Below are positions 32,246-44,239 of a DNA stretch of 64,000 nt, piece by piece (within the stretch, counting starts at the first letter, position 1; each line of letters starts with the position of its first letter). The notes under the pieces were generated by a model. It was not told where the DNA came from, made no database searches, and saw only the letters and a list, made by a program, of their open reading frames with translations. Source of the stretch: Uloborus plumipes (taxonomy: Eukaryota; Arthropoda; Arachnida; Araneae; Uloboridae). Both the position numbers and the translations under genes were made by a program. The stretch lies in NCBI GenBank assembly GCA_038373865.1, contig JAXGGA010004736.1, positions 1 through 64,000 of the forward strand. The letters are read 5' to 3'.

Positions 32246-33829
32246 ATGAATTCCAAAAGAACTATCAATCATTGCAGTTTTACTCTTGCTGACAATTGGA
32301 AGAGTAATTTTGATCTGGCCGAAGATAATACAATCCCCATACAGATTAAGGAGGAAGACCAAAGTTCCTATAATTGTACAATATGTGACGAAAACTTTTT
32401 AAATGAAAGTAATTTAGCTGATCATTGCATTTTCCATTCTAGCGATGAGCCTTACAAATGTTTAATTTGTGCAAATGTGTTCAATAATCAACTTGATCTT
32501 GTATCCCATTATTTAGAACACTCAAACCCAAGCTGCTTTCAGTGTATATTATGTGACAGTAATTTCTTGAACAAAGTACAATATTCAGAACATCTTCTTT
32601 TTCATATTACAGATTGCTTTGGTGGTTTCTCTGAGGGAGAACTCGAATCTGAAAGTGATCAAAGTAAATATCAGTTGGATAATAGTGCAACGGAGCCGTT
32701 CGGTTGTAAACCTTGTGATGAACAATTTAGCACCAGAGATCTTCTATGGAACCACATCCTTTGCCACATAGATAATAAACTTTTGAAATGTAACATCTGT
32801 TCTAAGAAATTTAGTCAAAAATCTTCCCTTATGAGACATTTTGAGTGCACTCATACCACTGGCAAGACTCATGTCTGTGCAGTATGTCAGAAGAGTTTCA
32901 AACACAGCTTCATGCTAAAGAGACACATAATTGCTCATAAAGATGAAAAACCCTACACATGCAATGTTTGTCAAAAGCTTTTCAAATGCAACAGCGCCCT
33001 TTTGAGTCATATCATTATTCACACAAATGAAAAACCTTATCAGTGTAGTGTTTGCAACATGTCATTCAAAAGGAGGGGAGATCTTTCCAAGCATCTGTAC
33101 ATTCACAAAACCGAGAAAAATCACGTTTGTAAAATATGTGGGAAGGGGTTTAAACAAAAGCATAGGCTCACAATGCATTCTGTCACCCACTCCGATGCGA
33201 AGCCTCATAGCTGCAACACATGCGGCAGGAGTTTTAAATTCAAGAGTAATCTACATCACCATTTGGTCTTGCATACCGATGAAAAGCCCCATGTGTGCGA
33301 TCAGTGCGAGATGCGCTTCAGGAGGAAAGTTGATCTGAAAAAGCACCAGAGTGTACATACCGGGGAGAAGCCCTACGAATGCGATTGCTGCAATAGGAAG
33401 TTTCGAAGGAAGAGAGCTTTAGACGAACACGCGATGATCCATACCGGTGAAAAACCCTACGCTTGCAAGGAGTGCGAAAAAACTTTCCGTTGCAGAAACA
33501 ACCTAAGTAGACATCAGTTGGTTCATCGAGGGGAAAGACCGCACAAGTGCGACCTGTGCGAAAAAGCTTTCCGGACAAAGTGCAACTTGGCCATCCACTA
33601 TCTCATTCACACGGGAGAAAAACCTCAAATGTGTGACGTGTGTCAGAAGTGTTTTACTACGAAAACGAGTCTCATCAGGCATATGAATGGGCACAAAATA
33701 AAGAAAACGTGTGATTGGTGTCATAAAACGTTTTTGAGAGGATTAGATTTGAAAAGACATCTCAGAAGGACTAACTGTAAAAAGCTTCATGCAGGAAATG
33801 AAAATTTAAATTCTTCTGAAAAAGCTTAG
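32246..33829 (+). CDS. C2H2 zinc finger protein 1 (16 fingers)
   Basis: 527 residues from ATG at 32246; gaaaaATG is shared with the paralog at 41346. Three fingers begin at residue 42, followed by an acidic spacer (SEGELESESDQSKYQLDNS). Then come twelve C2H2 fingers with TGEKPY/TDEKPH-type linkers. The last finger ends in Cys (KTCDWCHKTFLRGLDLKRH...C, C2HC form). A short IKEE motif near residue 34 resembles a SUMO-acceptor site. The array predicts sequence-specific DNA binding in the nucleus, but no target or effector domain (KRAB, ZAD, BTB) is visible. It is an intronless coding region. Confidence 0.93.
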   Translation: MNSKRTINHCSFTLADNWKSNFDLAEDNTIPIQIKEEDQSSYNCTICDENFLNESNLADHCIFHSSDEPYKCLICANVFNNQLDLVSHYLEHSNPSCFQCILCDSNFLNKVQYSEHLLFHITDCFGGFSEGELESESDQSKYQLDNSATEPFGCKPCDEQFSTRDLLWNHILCHIDNKLLKCNICSKKFSQKSSLMRHFECTHTTGKTHVCAVCQKSFKHSFMLKRHIIAHKDEKPYTCNVCQKLFKCNSALLSHIIIHTNEKPYQCSVCNMSFKRRGDLSKHLYIHKTEKNHVCKICGKGFKQKHRLTMHSVTHSDAKPHSCNTCGRSFKFKSNLHHHLVLHTDEKPHVCDQCEMRFRRKVDLKKHQSVHTGEKPYECDCCNRKFRRKRALDEHAMIHTGEKPYACKECEKTFRCRNNLSRHQLVHRGERPHKCDLCEKAFRTKCNLAIHYLIHTGEKPQMCDVCQKCFTTKTSLIRHMNGHKIKKTCDWCHKTFLRGLDLKRHLRRTNCKKLHAGNENLNSSEKA

Positions 33830-36323
33830 TCAAGTTATAAGCTGTGAAAATGGATTTTGGTGTATTTTGCTTTTCAAAGTAGAAATCAACTTTGTATTAC
33901 TTTTTAAGTAATGTTTGGTTAAAAGTAGGTTTGTTACATGGCACATTTTTTATTTTTGGCACTTTTTATGTATTTAATGCTTGCGCAAATTAAATTTTTT
34001 TATAGTTGCCACCTTTGAAAAACTACTAATTCTTAAATTCTAGGGTTTTGGCAAATGCTTACAGATACTCCTTTAAACAATTTTTCTATTGCCCTCAAGG
34101 TGGAAAGTAAACTAGTGTCCAACCCAAGTTACCTTTAGCGGAAAAGCACCAATGTTTATTTGTATTATAGTAACTTATTAGATTTTTCAGTCAGAAATTG
34201 GAAAGAGAAAGTTTCCTATTTTCTCTGATCATAAATGGAATGTCCTTTGAGTAATTGTAGTAAATTTTAAGGGAGGAGAGAGGGGTTCTTTTATTTGTAT
34301 TCTTTTATCTATAGCATGAATACATTTTTAAAACTGTTGTATAAGAAAAATCACATACACAAAGCATATTTCAATAAAATCACTTGTATTTGCTATGGGT
34401 TTAAGGCTAGAGTCCAAGGTCACTACGAAATAATACATTTAACACACTATAGTCGGGGCAAAGCTAACCTTGCAGCATTGTAAAAGCTATGAAGGACTTA
34501 ATCACACAATTTCTGATTTATCATTGCTCTGTTTCCGCTCTGGTTACCATTATTGGCTGTTATTCGCTTAACCTCACAATTAATAATATGCAACGAAAAC
34601 AACAAAAAGTCTTGCGTGGATTCTAAAACTTTTTACACAGCAAATAAGAATCTGTAAAAATTAATTCGTTACTTTTCGTTTACGTGAGTGACATTTTTAG
34701 AATTTTTAATCTCCGCGAGCATTTTTCATTTTCTTTATTGCCATTATTATTTGTATGGAGATAACAAATGTTATTTTGTCTTTGTAAAAACTTTTCAACT
34801 GAACAAAACTTTAAATAACATAAAATCACCAACTAATTTAAATAAGCAATTAAAATTTAAAATATTTTGCCAAATAAGAAAGCAAGATATTGAATAGTGT
34901 GATAAAAATTAGATAGAAATAAAAATAGTATTAAAAGTCCCATTAAAATGTAAAATAATTCACTAAGGCAGGAATTCAAGGGAAACACGGACAATCGCAA
35001 CTTACCAATGCAAATTCCCAAATTTGGATACATTGCAATCGTTACGAGATGCGATTTTAATGTAATTCAACTTCCAGTAGCGATTGCAATTTGCTATCGC
35101 TTCGAAGCGATTGCAATGGTGTTTCACTTGAATTCCTGCCTAAGTAAGAACCCAAGTCATTAAATAAGGTGAAGTGAACAGTTATAGTGTGTATGAAACG
35201 AATATACATGTGAAAAGTTATATACAGTAAAAAATCCACCAAATAATTGAAATGAGCAGTTGAAAGGTAAAATAATCATTAAAAAACATCATTAATAAAC
35301 AGTATGCGTATTTGTAAAATGTAACATTTGAAAAGAGGAGGGAAAATATGGCATTGATTCAAATGTTATTTTTCTATTTCCACCAAAGTAAAAAGTTAAG
35401 AAGTCGCCTAGCCAAGTGACACACCCATAATGATGCCGCAAATTCAATAAACTTCTGGCCCAAACCTCCCAGTTATCTAAATATCCCCACCTTAAAGATG
35501 GGGCCAAAAGGGCCGAGAGGAGACAAGGCTTGCAATAAAATTTAAAAGGAGCAAATTCCTGCCAAGTGAACAAAGACTCTTACAGGCCAGAAGATAGCAT
35601 GACGTAAAATTAAGCGTGTCATTATTATTTCCAAAAAACACAAAATATGGTGTTTTAATGGAATAATTATGACTTTTTTTCCTCAATTCTAAAGTTATTT
35701 AACATTTGTTTGTACAAAAATGAAGTTTTTAACAGCTCTGTTAATGATTACTAACGGAACTTTTTCCTTACGGCGGAGCATTACTCGCTCAGGCTTATTG
35801 TGCACTGCCAGGTTAGGTTAGCCCCAACTATAGTTTCAAATTTGAAATTGCAATTTGTCTCTTTTTTTGTTGACAGAATTAGCAATTGACATTAAAAAGA
35901 AAAATACATCTATTGAAAAATCTTGTGCATCTGTCAACTTTTTAAGTTTCATTTTCAGGTCCTTTATTAAGGGTCTCAAACACAAAATATGTCAAACAAA
36001 CCACAAGCAGAAGTTTTACGATCTGTTTTATAGCACTTCTCCTTCGGGTCTCACTTGTCCCACCAAGTGCGACCCTCTGCCATTTTCACCACACATTTAT
36101 AGTAACACTGAATTGAGCATGAGCGTTACTCTATATCTGTGTTTAAGAACTTCAAATTATATTGTCCATTAAAAATCACTGGGTATAGTTTTCGTTAAAA
36201 AATATGGCCTTATGCTAATTTAAATGAAATTAGGAGATGAACTAAAACACTTATTTAAGGAGCAAACACTTTATTGATAAAAAAAAGAAAAGGAAAAGTG
36301 TTCACGCAAAACAAGCCTTAATA
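33830..36323. other. Intergenic region after zinc finger gene 1
   Basis: Presumed 3' UTR, with an AATAAA at about 34373, then AT-rich sequence with one MITE (34964-35142). Short open frames on either strand show no recognisable domain. Confidence 0.45.
34964..35142. mobile_element. Short MITE, about 178 bp
   Basis: The left end aaggcaggaattcaag plus ggaaacac is inverted at the right (gtgtttcacttgaattcctgcc), with TA at both borders. The inner part holds gcgattgcaatt in both orientations. Confidence 0.7.
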
Positions 36324-37521
36324 CAGGGTGTCCTGAAATAGACTGACTGTTTTCAAAAATTCATAACAGGAGAACGGTAAATGATAAAGAAAAATTCTTG
36401 CAGAATATTCATGTGGTTGGCCAGGAATTTTTTCTCCCAGAATTCCAAGTTTTAGTTTAAAAAAATTTCAACAGATGGCGCTGTAGATAGTAAGCCCCCC
36501 ATAGATATGCGGAGTACTTTGGAAGCACATAATCCAATCTTGCCCGGTGTATTACGAGGTTTTTTGGTCAAATAGTCAAGGCAACGGACTAGTAATCCTA
36601 AGGTTCCAGGAATGAAGCCGACCATCAGAATTCATTTTGTCAGGTAAATTTAAAAGTCAAAGAACAAAAATGGCATTTTACATCACAATTTTTGGGAATT
36701 TTTAATGCTTACAATTGAATCGTTTATTTCGAAAAGGTAACATCTCTATTTTGATCTTCTCTGTCTCTTTAGAAAATTAAACAGCGCACGGTTATATTTT
36801 TGAATGTCATAATCAATGGTTATTTGGTAAATTATTGCAGTAATTGTGTACTTAACTAAAGGCATTTTTTCATTGATTATGACATTCAAAAATATAACCG
36901 TGCGCTGTTTAATTTTCTAAAGAGACAGAGAAGATCAAAATAGAGATGTTACCTTTTCGAAATAAACGATTCAATTACTTTACAATATTTTCTTACTGTC
37001 TGCCACTAGCTGCAATCACATCTCAGTTAACAGACGGTTTTCAAAGATTCATGAGAGTAAATCGCTTATTGTTAAGAAAAAAATCTTAAAACACAATTAG
37101 TGACCCGTTAGTTATTGAACAAAATTGCATAATATTATTATCAAAATGTTTACCATCTGCTGCAATTACATCTCACAACCAGAGGACAAACACCTGACAA
37201 AATGAATACTGATCGTCGGCTGTGATCCTGGAATCTTAGGATTACTAATCCATTGCCTTGACCGTTCGACCAAAATTCCTCGTAGTACAGCGGGCAAGAT
37301 TGGATTACGTACTTCCAAAGTACTCCGCATATCTAGGGGGCATATCTAGCCTTACTATCTACAGCGCCATCTGTTGAAATTTTTTAAAACTAAACTTGGA
37401 ATTCTGGGAGAAAAAATTCCTGGCCAACCACGTGAATTTTCTGCAAGAATTTTTTTTTAATCATTTACCGTTCTCCTGTTATGAATTTTTGAAAACAGTC
37501 AGTCTATTTCAGGACACCCTG
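36324..37521. mobile_element. Mariner-like foldback element, 1.2 kb
   Basis: The inverted ends begin CAGGGTGTCCTGAAATAGAC and extend over roughly 330 bp on each side, with about 10 percent divergence by eye. Left and right copies share cagatggcgctgtagatagt and ccaatcttgccc. The start resembles mariner termini and TA precedes the left end, but the right flank is not TA. No transposase. A perfect inner palindrome occupies the centre. Confidence 0.75.
36713..36976. repeat. Perfect inverted repeat, 106-nt arms, 52-nt loop
   Basis: Arms 36713-36818 and 36871-36976 appear exactly complementary, for example gcgcacggttatatttttga against tcaaaaatataaccgtgcgc. Much higher identity than the surrounding terminal repeats suggests a recent origin or sequence correction. 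Confidence 0.9.
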
Positions 37522-37718
37522 CATACATACAATGAAAAACCATGAAACTATACATTAAAACTGTTGAATGTAAAAGAAAACATCTGTGTTTTCTTCTGTA
37601 GTTGTAAGATAATATAAAGAATTCAAACTCAAGTATTTCAGTCTTTTTTTTTCATTTATTCTACATTTATGTATGTATATGTATACAATTTGCATCAAAA
37701 ATTTTATTTACAGTATTA

Positions 37719-38852
37719 TATCTGTGGCTTGGTTCTAAAAGGGCCAATGTCAATTTTTTCACATTCTGTGTTATTTACATCAAAAGTTTCCAATTTAGTA
37801 AAACTCTAATTCTACAAAGGCCAATGTCTAATATCAAACTAAAATTGGTTGTATTTCCATTATAATGTCAGCCAATGTCATATACACACAATGTCATCAC
37901 GTGACGCGGGAACGTCCCGCTCCACCAAGAAAACCAAATACAAGCTGCCACGAAATTTCCGTCAGCAAGAAAAATATGAAAGAGCGACCACTTAAGACCC
38001 CCGGGGAGAAAAGATACGGAAAATAAAAACAAAGAGGGAGGGGGTGGGGGTCGAAAAAACCCCTATGCTGAGCTTTGGGATAAAATAAATGTCGGTGCAA
38101 AATTAGAGCTCGATCCGAGTAACCTTTAGTCTGGACTCTTGTCAAACAATTTTTAAAAAGTGCAAAAAATAGCAATTTTTTAACATTTATCACCCCTCCC
38201 CCTGAGGGTCCTGGATGTTTTGCTTTAGTATGTGCCGTCAGGGGCTGCTAGAGATTGAGTATACCAAAAATGAACTCTAGGGATCTTTATGGGGATAAGA
38301 TACAGAGGGGTGAAAATCCCGGTTTGGTTACTCGCGTAATCAGTCCTTTAGTCGCTCTTTTACATTTTTCTTGGCGACGGAAATTTCTTAGCGGCTTGTA
38401 TTTGGTTTTCTTGGCGACGGAAACAAAAACAACTCTGTTGTAAAAACATCCCCCGCCAAGAAAACCTTAAACTTTCAGCCTTAAAAAGTTATGATATCGA
38501 GTTTTCCCGCCAAGTTTATGCCAAACTACTCCTCGCCTGTATGGATAGTTCATTTAAATTGTTTTCAGACTGTTAGGCGGGAAGTTTTGTAAAGTGAGGT
38601 GGTTGCTTGATGAATAAATGTCAGTAAAAATATGTCATAATATTTACATAAAATAGTAATAGATTAAAAAATGTCATATGATAAAATAATGTTTCTTTAC
38701 ACTAACAATAAACAAATACCAAAAAATAATAATGGGAATCTTACTATATAAGAAAGTTATAGCATTCTAAAAAATCTCAAATATCTTTCATCGCCTTTTT
38801 CTCGAAACTAACATTTTTGACTTAGACCCTTTTAGAACCAAGTCACAGATAT
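37719..38852. mobile_element. TIR element of about 1.1 kb
   Basis: The left end tctgtggcttggttctaaaa is inverted at the right (ttttagaaccaagtcacaga). An inner inverted block, cttggcgacggaaatttctt near 38370-38425, corresponds to gaaatttccgtcagcaag near 37950-37975. The short open frame on the - strand at 37897-38193 lies wholly inside and is not gene-like. No target duplication was settled. Confidence 0.65.
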
Positions 38853-41345
38853 TAATATATTTTACATAAATTGTGTGTTGATCTCTCTTCTACTTTTTTT
38901 TGTTTTGCATGTTTTACAGAATCAAATTTCCAAATCTCCTTTCTTAATTTTCCAAATTTATAATTTCTTCAACATATCTTATTTTTTCAGCTAGTAAAAT
39001 TTGAAATTCGATAGATTTTAAAAAAATTTTTGTTACACCATCATCACTTCTGTCTAAATTCTCTACGTTCGTTCTAGAAAATTACGAGTCACAGAATTTC
39101 TGTCAAATGCATTTATAAACTTCGCCTGCCTTTTGAATTGTCTGCAATAGTTCATTTTAGAATTCCAAATACGCCTAACGACTGCTTGGAGATTATCCTT
39201 CAAATACACTCTTTCTCGCTCCGTTCTTTCGAACATAAACTAATTATAAAATGGAACATAAAATGGAATCACATTTAGTTAATAGGAACGAAGAAAAGCA
39301 CATTTCAAAAGATAAATATCCATTGACTGATAATAGCTGAACACTTACATTTCTTTCATAAAAAATATTTGAGAAGGGCTTTACATTATAAGGAACAGTA
39401 AAATCATTTACAAGGAGCTACACCATCTTTTACAATGAACACCTTTGTAGAATGGATTGTCACAATGATTTCTGCTCTAATTGAACATAAGATTAACATT
39501 ACATTTTAGATTATGATTCAATCAATTTTATTATCATTCTATTTTGTATTTTTTTCTTAAAATTATGTTCCATTTTTTAAAATATTAGCCGTCCCGTGTC
39601 AGGGTTCCCCTGGACGCGGGATTTTTTCAAAAACGGAACAGTCCTTTGAAACCCGGGATGTCTGGCAACCCTGATTGAGACCTTCAAATGAGTTTATGAA
39701 AGGCAAAAAAACAACGATATTTATCATTTATAGCTGAAATGGAAAATTAAGTTTTGTAAAATTCACCTTTGCTTAGAAGATTAACAACTCGCTGATTTTT
39801 TCTTCAGAAAATAAATACAGTGAAACCTTGGTAACTTGACACTCTAAGGGACTATGAAAATATGTCGAATTAAGCGGTGTAGTCAACTTACTGAGATTCC
39901 ATAATTTAAATTATTGAAGTGTTTTCTGTATTGCTTATTTTCTAGTGCGTACCATCATCATTATTAAAAACAGCAGTAAATGATTTTTCTTTTCTTTCTT
40001 ATGGTCTTTTTTTTCTTAAAAAGAACAAAATAAAATAAATAGGAAAATTTTGAATACCTTATTAGGAATAAATCCATAAGTTTTAAAGGAGATAAGAGCT
40101 TCTTGTCAAAGAGGAAAGCCCTGCTCACACTAGCTTGAAAAACATGTGTCGTGCTGGTGTTGCCTTATTTGTCTTCTGGCCTGTTCTAGGTATATTTCTC
40201 CAACCCTTTCTTAGCCCCGGGACTGCACCAACAGCGAAAAGTGTGATGTCTGTCTCCTCTGGGTAATTGTGGGAGTTCATAAAGAGCTCTTTCGGGAAAA
40301 CAATCGATTGACTAACCAATAAACAGCAAAATTCTTAGAAAAGGCTAATGTGAAAGAATATTGGTAGCAAAAAGTGGACTTGACGTATAGAGAGAGGTTC
40401 CTTAAAATGTGTGTCAAGTTAAAGAAGTTTGCACGCATTGAAATTAACATTGGACCAACCATTTGAAACACAAATGCTGACTTACTGAGGTCATCCAGCT
40501 ACTGGAGTTTAATTTGTAAGTATTCAGTTATTTTTATCCCTATATTTTATAATTTAAAATATACTTAATACTTTGCTATAGCATTTTGAGCAAATAATTT
40601 TTTTTTTGTTGAAATTTTTTTTTCAAAGAAAGTTCAAGTGAAAAATCATTTTGTAAAAAATCTGAAAATCGCCAGTGTTAATGAAAATAATACTGAACAT
40701 CGATAATGCATATGTGTTTTTTTTTTTTAATCTACCCCTTATAGCGGCTACTCGTTTTCAGACCTTTTTCTGTGGGAGAGAGTTGACCGTTTTTGTTTCC
40801 TAAATGTGTGTCAATCATTGTATTGATAGAGTTGGAAACAATGTTTGAAGACTTTCTGAAATCAACGCCAAATGGATCACCATGGCGACCAAATAATAGA
40901 AGTGGTGGAAGTGCGCCGCACTTTCTTCAGCGTCGTAGACTGCATTGTTTTTTAAAGGGTTATTTGATAAGTAAAATTAATCAAATGATGGAAAAGTTCA
41001 TTAATTTAGAGATTAGGAATTTTAAAGCAAATTGAATATGTATGAAGTCATTTTTTATTGATTGCGCATATATTCATGCTCCGTAAATGCTTCCTTCTTT
41101 GTAACTGTAGCCTATTAGAAGTGAAATTTAACTTTACCCGTCATCAGATTTCTCTTTTGTTTTGTTTTTGTTTTGATCGTTCAATGGATCATTCATTTCG
41201 ATTGGTTTGAAGTTGGTTGAATTCTGCGCTAAACGGATTAAATTTCTATAATAGCTAATTATTTTAATGTAAAGTTAGATATTGAGAGGTTTGGTACATG
41301 TATTGCAGTTCTTTGTGTAAGAATTTATTTTCATCACTGAGAAAA
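38853..41345. other. Intergenic region with transposon scars
   Basis: A Tc/mariner-type end (cagtgaaaccttggtaactt, about 39820) lacks a partner. A hAT-like scar (cagggttcccctgg to ggcaaccctga) is at 39612-39674. A short open frame at 40793-41035 has no known motif. No gene is supported before the second zinc finger gene. Confidence 0.45.
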
Positions 41346-42986
41346 ATGAGTTCTATTAAAATTAAAGTTGCTCACGATAGTTTTGAGCTTCCTGATAACA
41401 TGTTCAGTAATTGGAATGAATTAGAAAATAACGTGCACCATCCTAAAATTAAAGAAGAAAATAAAAATATTAAAATTAAGGAGGAAAATCAACACATTGA
41501 AAATAAGGAGGAAAATCAAAGTTCCTATAATTGCAGTGTGTGTAAAGAAAATTTTTTTACAGAAAGCAATCTTGCAGATCATTGCATTTTTCATTCCAGT
41601 GATGAACCTTTCACATGCATAATTTGTCAAAATCTGTTTGATAGCCAGCTAGGTCTCATTTTGCATTATTTAGAACATTCAAATCCTAGCTACTTTCAAT
41701 GCATATCGTGCGACAATAACTTTGTAGACAAAGTACAATATTCAAAGCATCTTATTTCCCATGTTACTGATTCTATTGACGATCTAAATGAAGAAAGTTT
41801 GATGTCTGAATCAGATACAAAGCTTTATCATTTTGATAAAAGTGCAATAGATTCATATGGTTGTGAGCCGTGTAATGAACAATTTGATACAAGGGAACTG
41901 CTCTGGCAACATAGTCTTCGCCATGTAGACTATGAAGAGTTATTTTGCAACATTTGTTCTAGAAATTATGGACAAAAATCTACTCTTATGAGGCATTACG
42001 AGTACGCCCATACTACAGGCAAGCCGTTTGTCTGTACGGTATGTCAAAAGCGTTTTAAACATTTTTGTGTGCTGAAGAGACACATAGTCACTCATAACGA
42101 AGAAAAACCTTTTTCATGCGAGGTTTGTGGGAGACAATTCAAATGCAATTATACCCTCTTAAATCATGGCATGATACATTCAAACGAGAAACCATTCCGA
42201 TGTGACGTTTGTAGCGCCACCTTTAAAAGAAAAGGTGACCTTGTGAAGCATAATTACACGCATGACAGAGAAAATAAGCATTTTTGTGAAATTTGCGGTA
42301 AAGGTTTCAGGCAGAAGCACATGCTTGCGATACACGCGGTCACCCACACTAACGAGAAGCCTCACAGCTGCAGCACATGTGGCAAGCGTTTCAAATTTAA
42401 AAGCAATCTACTTCATCACTATGCGCTGCATACCGATGAAAAACCTCACGTGTGCGATCAGTGTGAAATGCGTTTCAGGAGACAGACTGATCTGAAAAAA
42501 CATCTGAGCATCCATACAGGAGAAAAACCCTATCAGTGTAGCTCGTGTGAAAAGAAATTTCGTCGAAAGAGGTCATTAGACAAACACGCGATGATTCACA
42601 CGGGCGAAAAGCCCTACGCTTGTGAAGAGTGTGGAAAAACTTTCAGGTGCTTAAACGATCTTAAAAGACATCTATTGGTTCATCGAGGGATACGACCGCA
42701 CAAGTGCGACCTGTGTAACAAGGCTTTCCGGACAAAGTGCAACTTGTCTATTCACTACCTCATTCACACGGGAGAGAAGCCTCAAATGTGCGACATGTGT
42801 CAGAAATGTTTCAATACGAAAACGAGTCTCATCAGGCACATGAATGGGCACAAAATTAAGAAAACGTGTGATTGGTGTCATAAAAAGTTTATAAGAGGAA
42901 CGGATCTGAAAAAACATGTTGCCCGTGGCATCTGTAAAAAACAGCAGTGCAGTGATGATAAGGGAACTAATTGTCTAAAAAATTAG
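41346..42986 (+). CDS. C2H2 zinc finger protein 2 (16 fingers), paralog of the gene at 32246
   Basis: 546 residues from ATG at 41346, chosen over the upstream in-frame ATG at 41298 because gaaaaATG and the first residues (MSSIKIKVAHDSFELPDN) align with zinc finger gene 1. The plan is the same: three fingers, an acidic spacer (LNEESLMSESDTKLYHFDK), twelve more C2H2 fingers and a final C2HC finger. The N-terminal leader is extended by a threefold KIKEENKNI/KIKEENQHI/ENKEENQ repeat. The last seven fingers are nearly identical to those of the paralog, including the helix positions that contact DNA. A similar target is therefore plausible (inference). Confidence 0.93.
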   Translation: MSSIKIKVAHDSFELPDNMFSNWNELENNVHHPKIKEENKNIKIKEENQHIENKEENQSSYNCSVCKENFFTESNLADHCIFHSSDEPFTCIICQNLFDSQLGLILHYLEHSNPSYFQCISCDNNFVDKVQYSKHLISHVTDSIDDLNEESLMSESDTKLYHFDKSAIDSYGCEPCNEQFDTRELLWQHSLRHVDYEELFCNICSRNYGQKSTLMRHYEYAHTTGKPFVCTVCQKRFKHFCVLKRHIVTHNEEKPFSCEVCGRQFKCNYTLLNHGMIHSNEKPFRCDVCSATFKRKGDLVKHNYTHDRENKHFCEICGKGFRQKHMLAIHAVTHTNEKPHSCSTCGKRFKFKSNLLHHYALHTDEKPHVCDQCEMRFRRQTDLKKHLSIHTGEKPYQCSSCEKKFRRKRSLDKHAMIHTGEKPYACEECGKTFRCLNDLKRHLLVHRGIRPHKCDLCNKAFRTKCNLSIHYLIHTGEKPQMCDMCQKCFNTKTSLIRHMNGHKIKKTCDWCHKKFIRGTDLKKHVARGICKKQQCSDDKGTNCLKN

Positions 42987-43079
42987 TGATATTGATTATC
43001 AAAATTTAATGTTGAAATTTATTTATTTCAAATCATTTATAGATGTTTGATGATTGTTATAGTAAAAGCAAATAATTTC

Positions 43080-43262
43080 ACTTTGAAAAGCACAAATGCA
43101 AAAGAATGCTGCAGACACTTGTTTCAGCGTTACACGGAACTTTTTCAATGCGAAAAATGTAAGCTTATGGGTGCATAGAGATCCGACACTTTTTGCATCG
43201 AAAAAGACGTCCCGTGCAATACCGAAACATGTATTTTCATCCCTTGTGCATTTGTGCTTTTC
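43080..43262. repeat. Diverged hairpin element, family of 44025-44239
   Basis: The left arm (aaaagcacaaatgcaaaaga, gcagacacttgtttcagcgt) is imperfectly complementary to the right arm (aaacatgtattttcatccct, tgtgcatttgtgctttt). It shares the order of motifs with the better preserved copy 0.8 kb downstream. Confidence 0.65.
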
Positions 43263-44024
43263 ATGTGTATTATATGCTTTCATTTTTAAGCACAAAGTTA
43301 TTTATTTTTCTATTTCATGGTTACTAATAATTTATTTCCTTGGTAATGTGTCTGAAATAATTGGTTTTCCATCCATAAATAGAGAAGAGGTGTATAGGTT
43401 TAAAATTATTTAAAATTTTTTTCAAATCAATATGAAAATGCTAACGTGACCAGTAACAGGTTCTGGGCCCAGCTAGGCTAGTTCTATTCAATTCATCAGT
43501 TCCCAGTGAAAATTAATTACCCTCTTAAAGTTATCTAACTCTTTGTTAATTACTTTTTCTTTCTCTCAGCTGTTTAAAGTGCCTACAACTCTATTGAGGT
43601 AATGTTTTTTATGAAATATACCAAGTGAAACCTTTTTATAAATTTGCCTATAAAATTGTGTTGAGTAAGTTAACCCAATTGGTAGAAAACTTAAATCTAT
43701 TATTTTTCCTTCAAAACTTTAGTATTTCAAAAAATCTTGGTACTTGTTGAGATTGGTTTCTTATATTAGACATAAAATTTTTGTTGCTGACCACCTAAGT
43801 GGAGCTAACCTGCCCTGCACCCCAGAGCCCTAGGTCAAGAAAACTGTTGGCACAGTTGACCTTGACCTCATAGGCTGTTGTGCCACTAAGTTTAGTTTTT
43901 TAGGGAGTTAAGTTGCTATTTAACAATCAAATTTTATGAGCAATGAAAAAAGTTATATCAGTCCCCCCACATAGATAATTCAGTCAATAAAGTTTACAAG
44001 TACCTTTATGCTATAGATGTACAA

Positions 44025-44239
44025 AAAATAACAACGTTACGAATGCACAAATGAGCAGGGATACTGCAGACACGTGTTTCGGCGTTACAAGGAGCGCCTT
44101 TTTCAATGCAAAAATTGTCGGATGTCTGTGCATCTATAAGCTCACAACTTTTTTGCATTGAAAAAGGCGTTCCTTGTGACGCCGAAACACGTGTCTGCAG
44201 TATCCCTGCTCATTTGTGCATTCGTAACGTTGTTATTTT
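44025..44239. repeat. Near-perfect hairpin element, arms of about 90 nt
   Basis: Both arms contain aacgttacgaatgcacaaat, gagcagggatactgcagaca and cgtgtttcggcgtta, facing each other, with a loop of about 35 nt. If transcribed it would fold into a long stem. Confidence 0.9.

Noticed and set aside
33027..33724. Open frames overlapping zinc finger gene 1 on both strands
   Set aside because: Shadow frames caused by periodic Cys/His codons; the same appears at 42180-42917 in gene 2.
37897..38193. 98-codon frame on the - strand
   Set aside because: Lies entirely in a TIR element and has no transposase motif.
40793..41035. An 80-codon frame before zinc finger gene 2
   Set aside because: No known motif, no splice evidence and no counterpart upstream of gene 1.
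41298..41345. Upstream ATG of zinc finger gene 2
   Set aside because: The added 16 residues have no counterpart in the paralog, while gaaaaATG at 41346 is shared.
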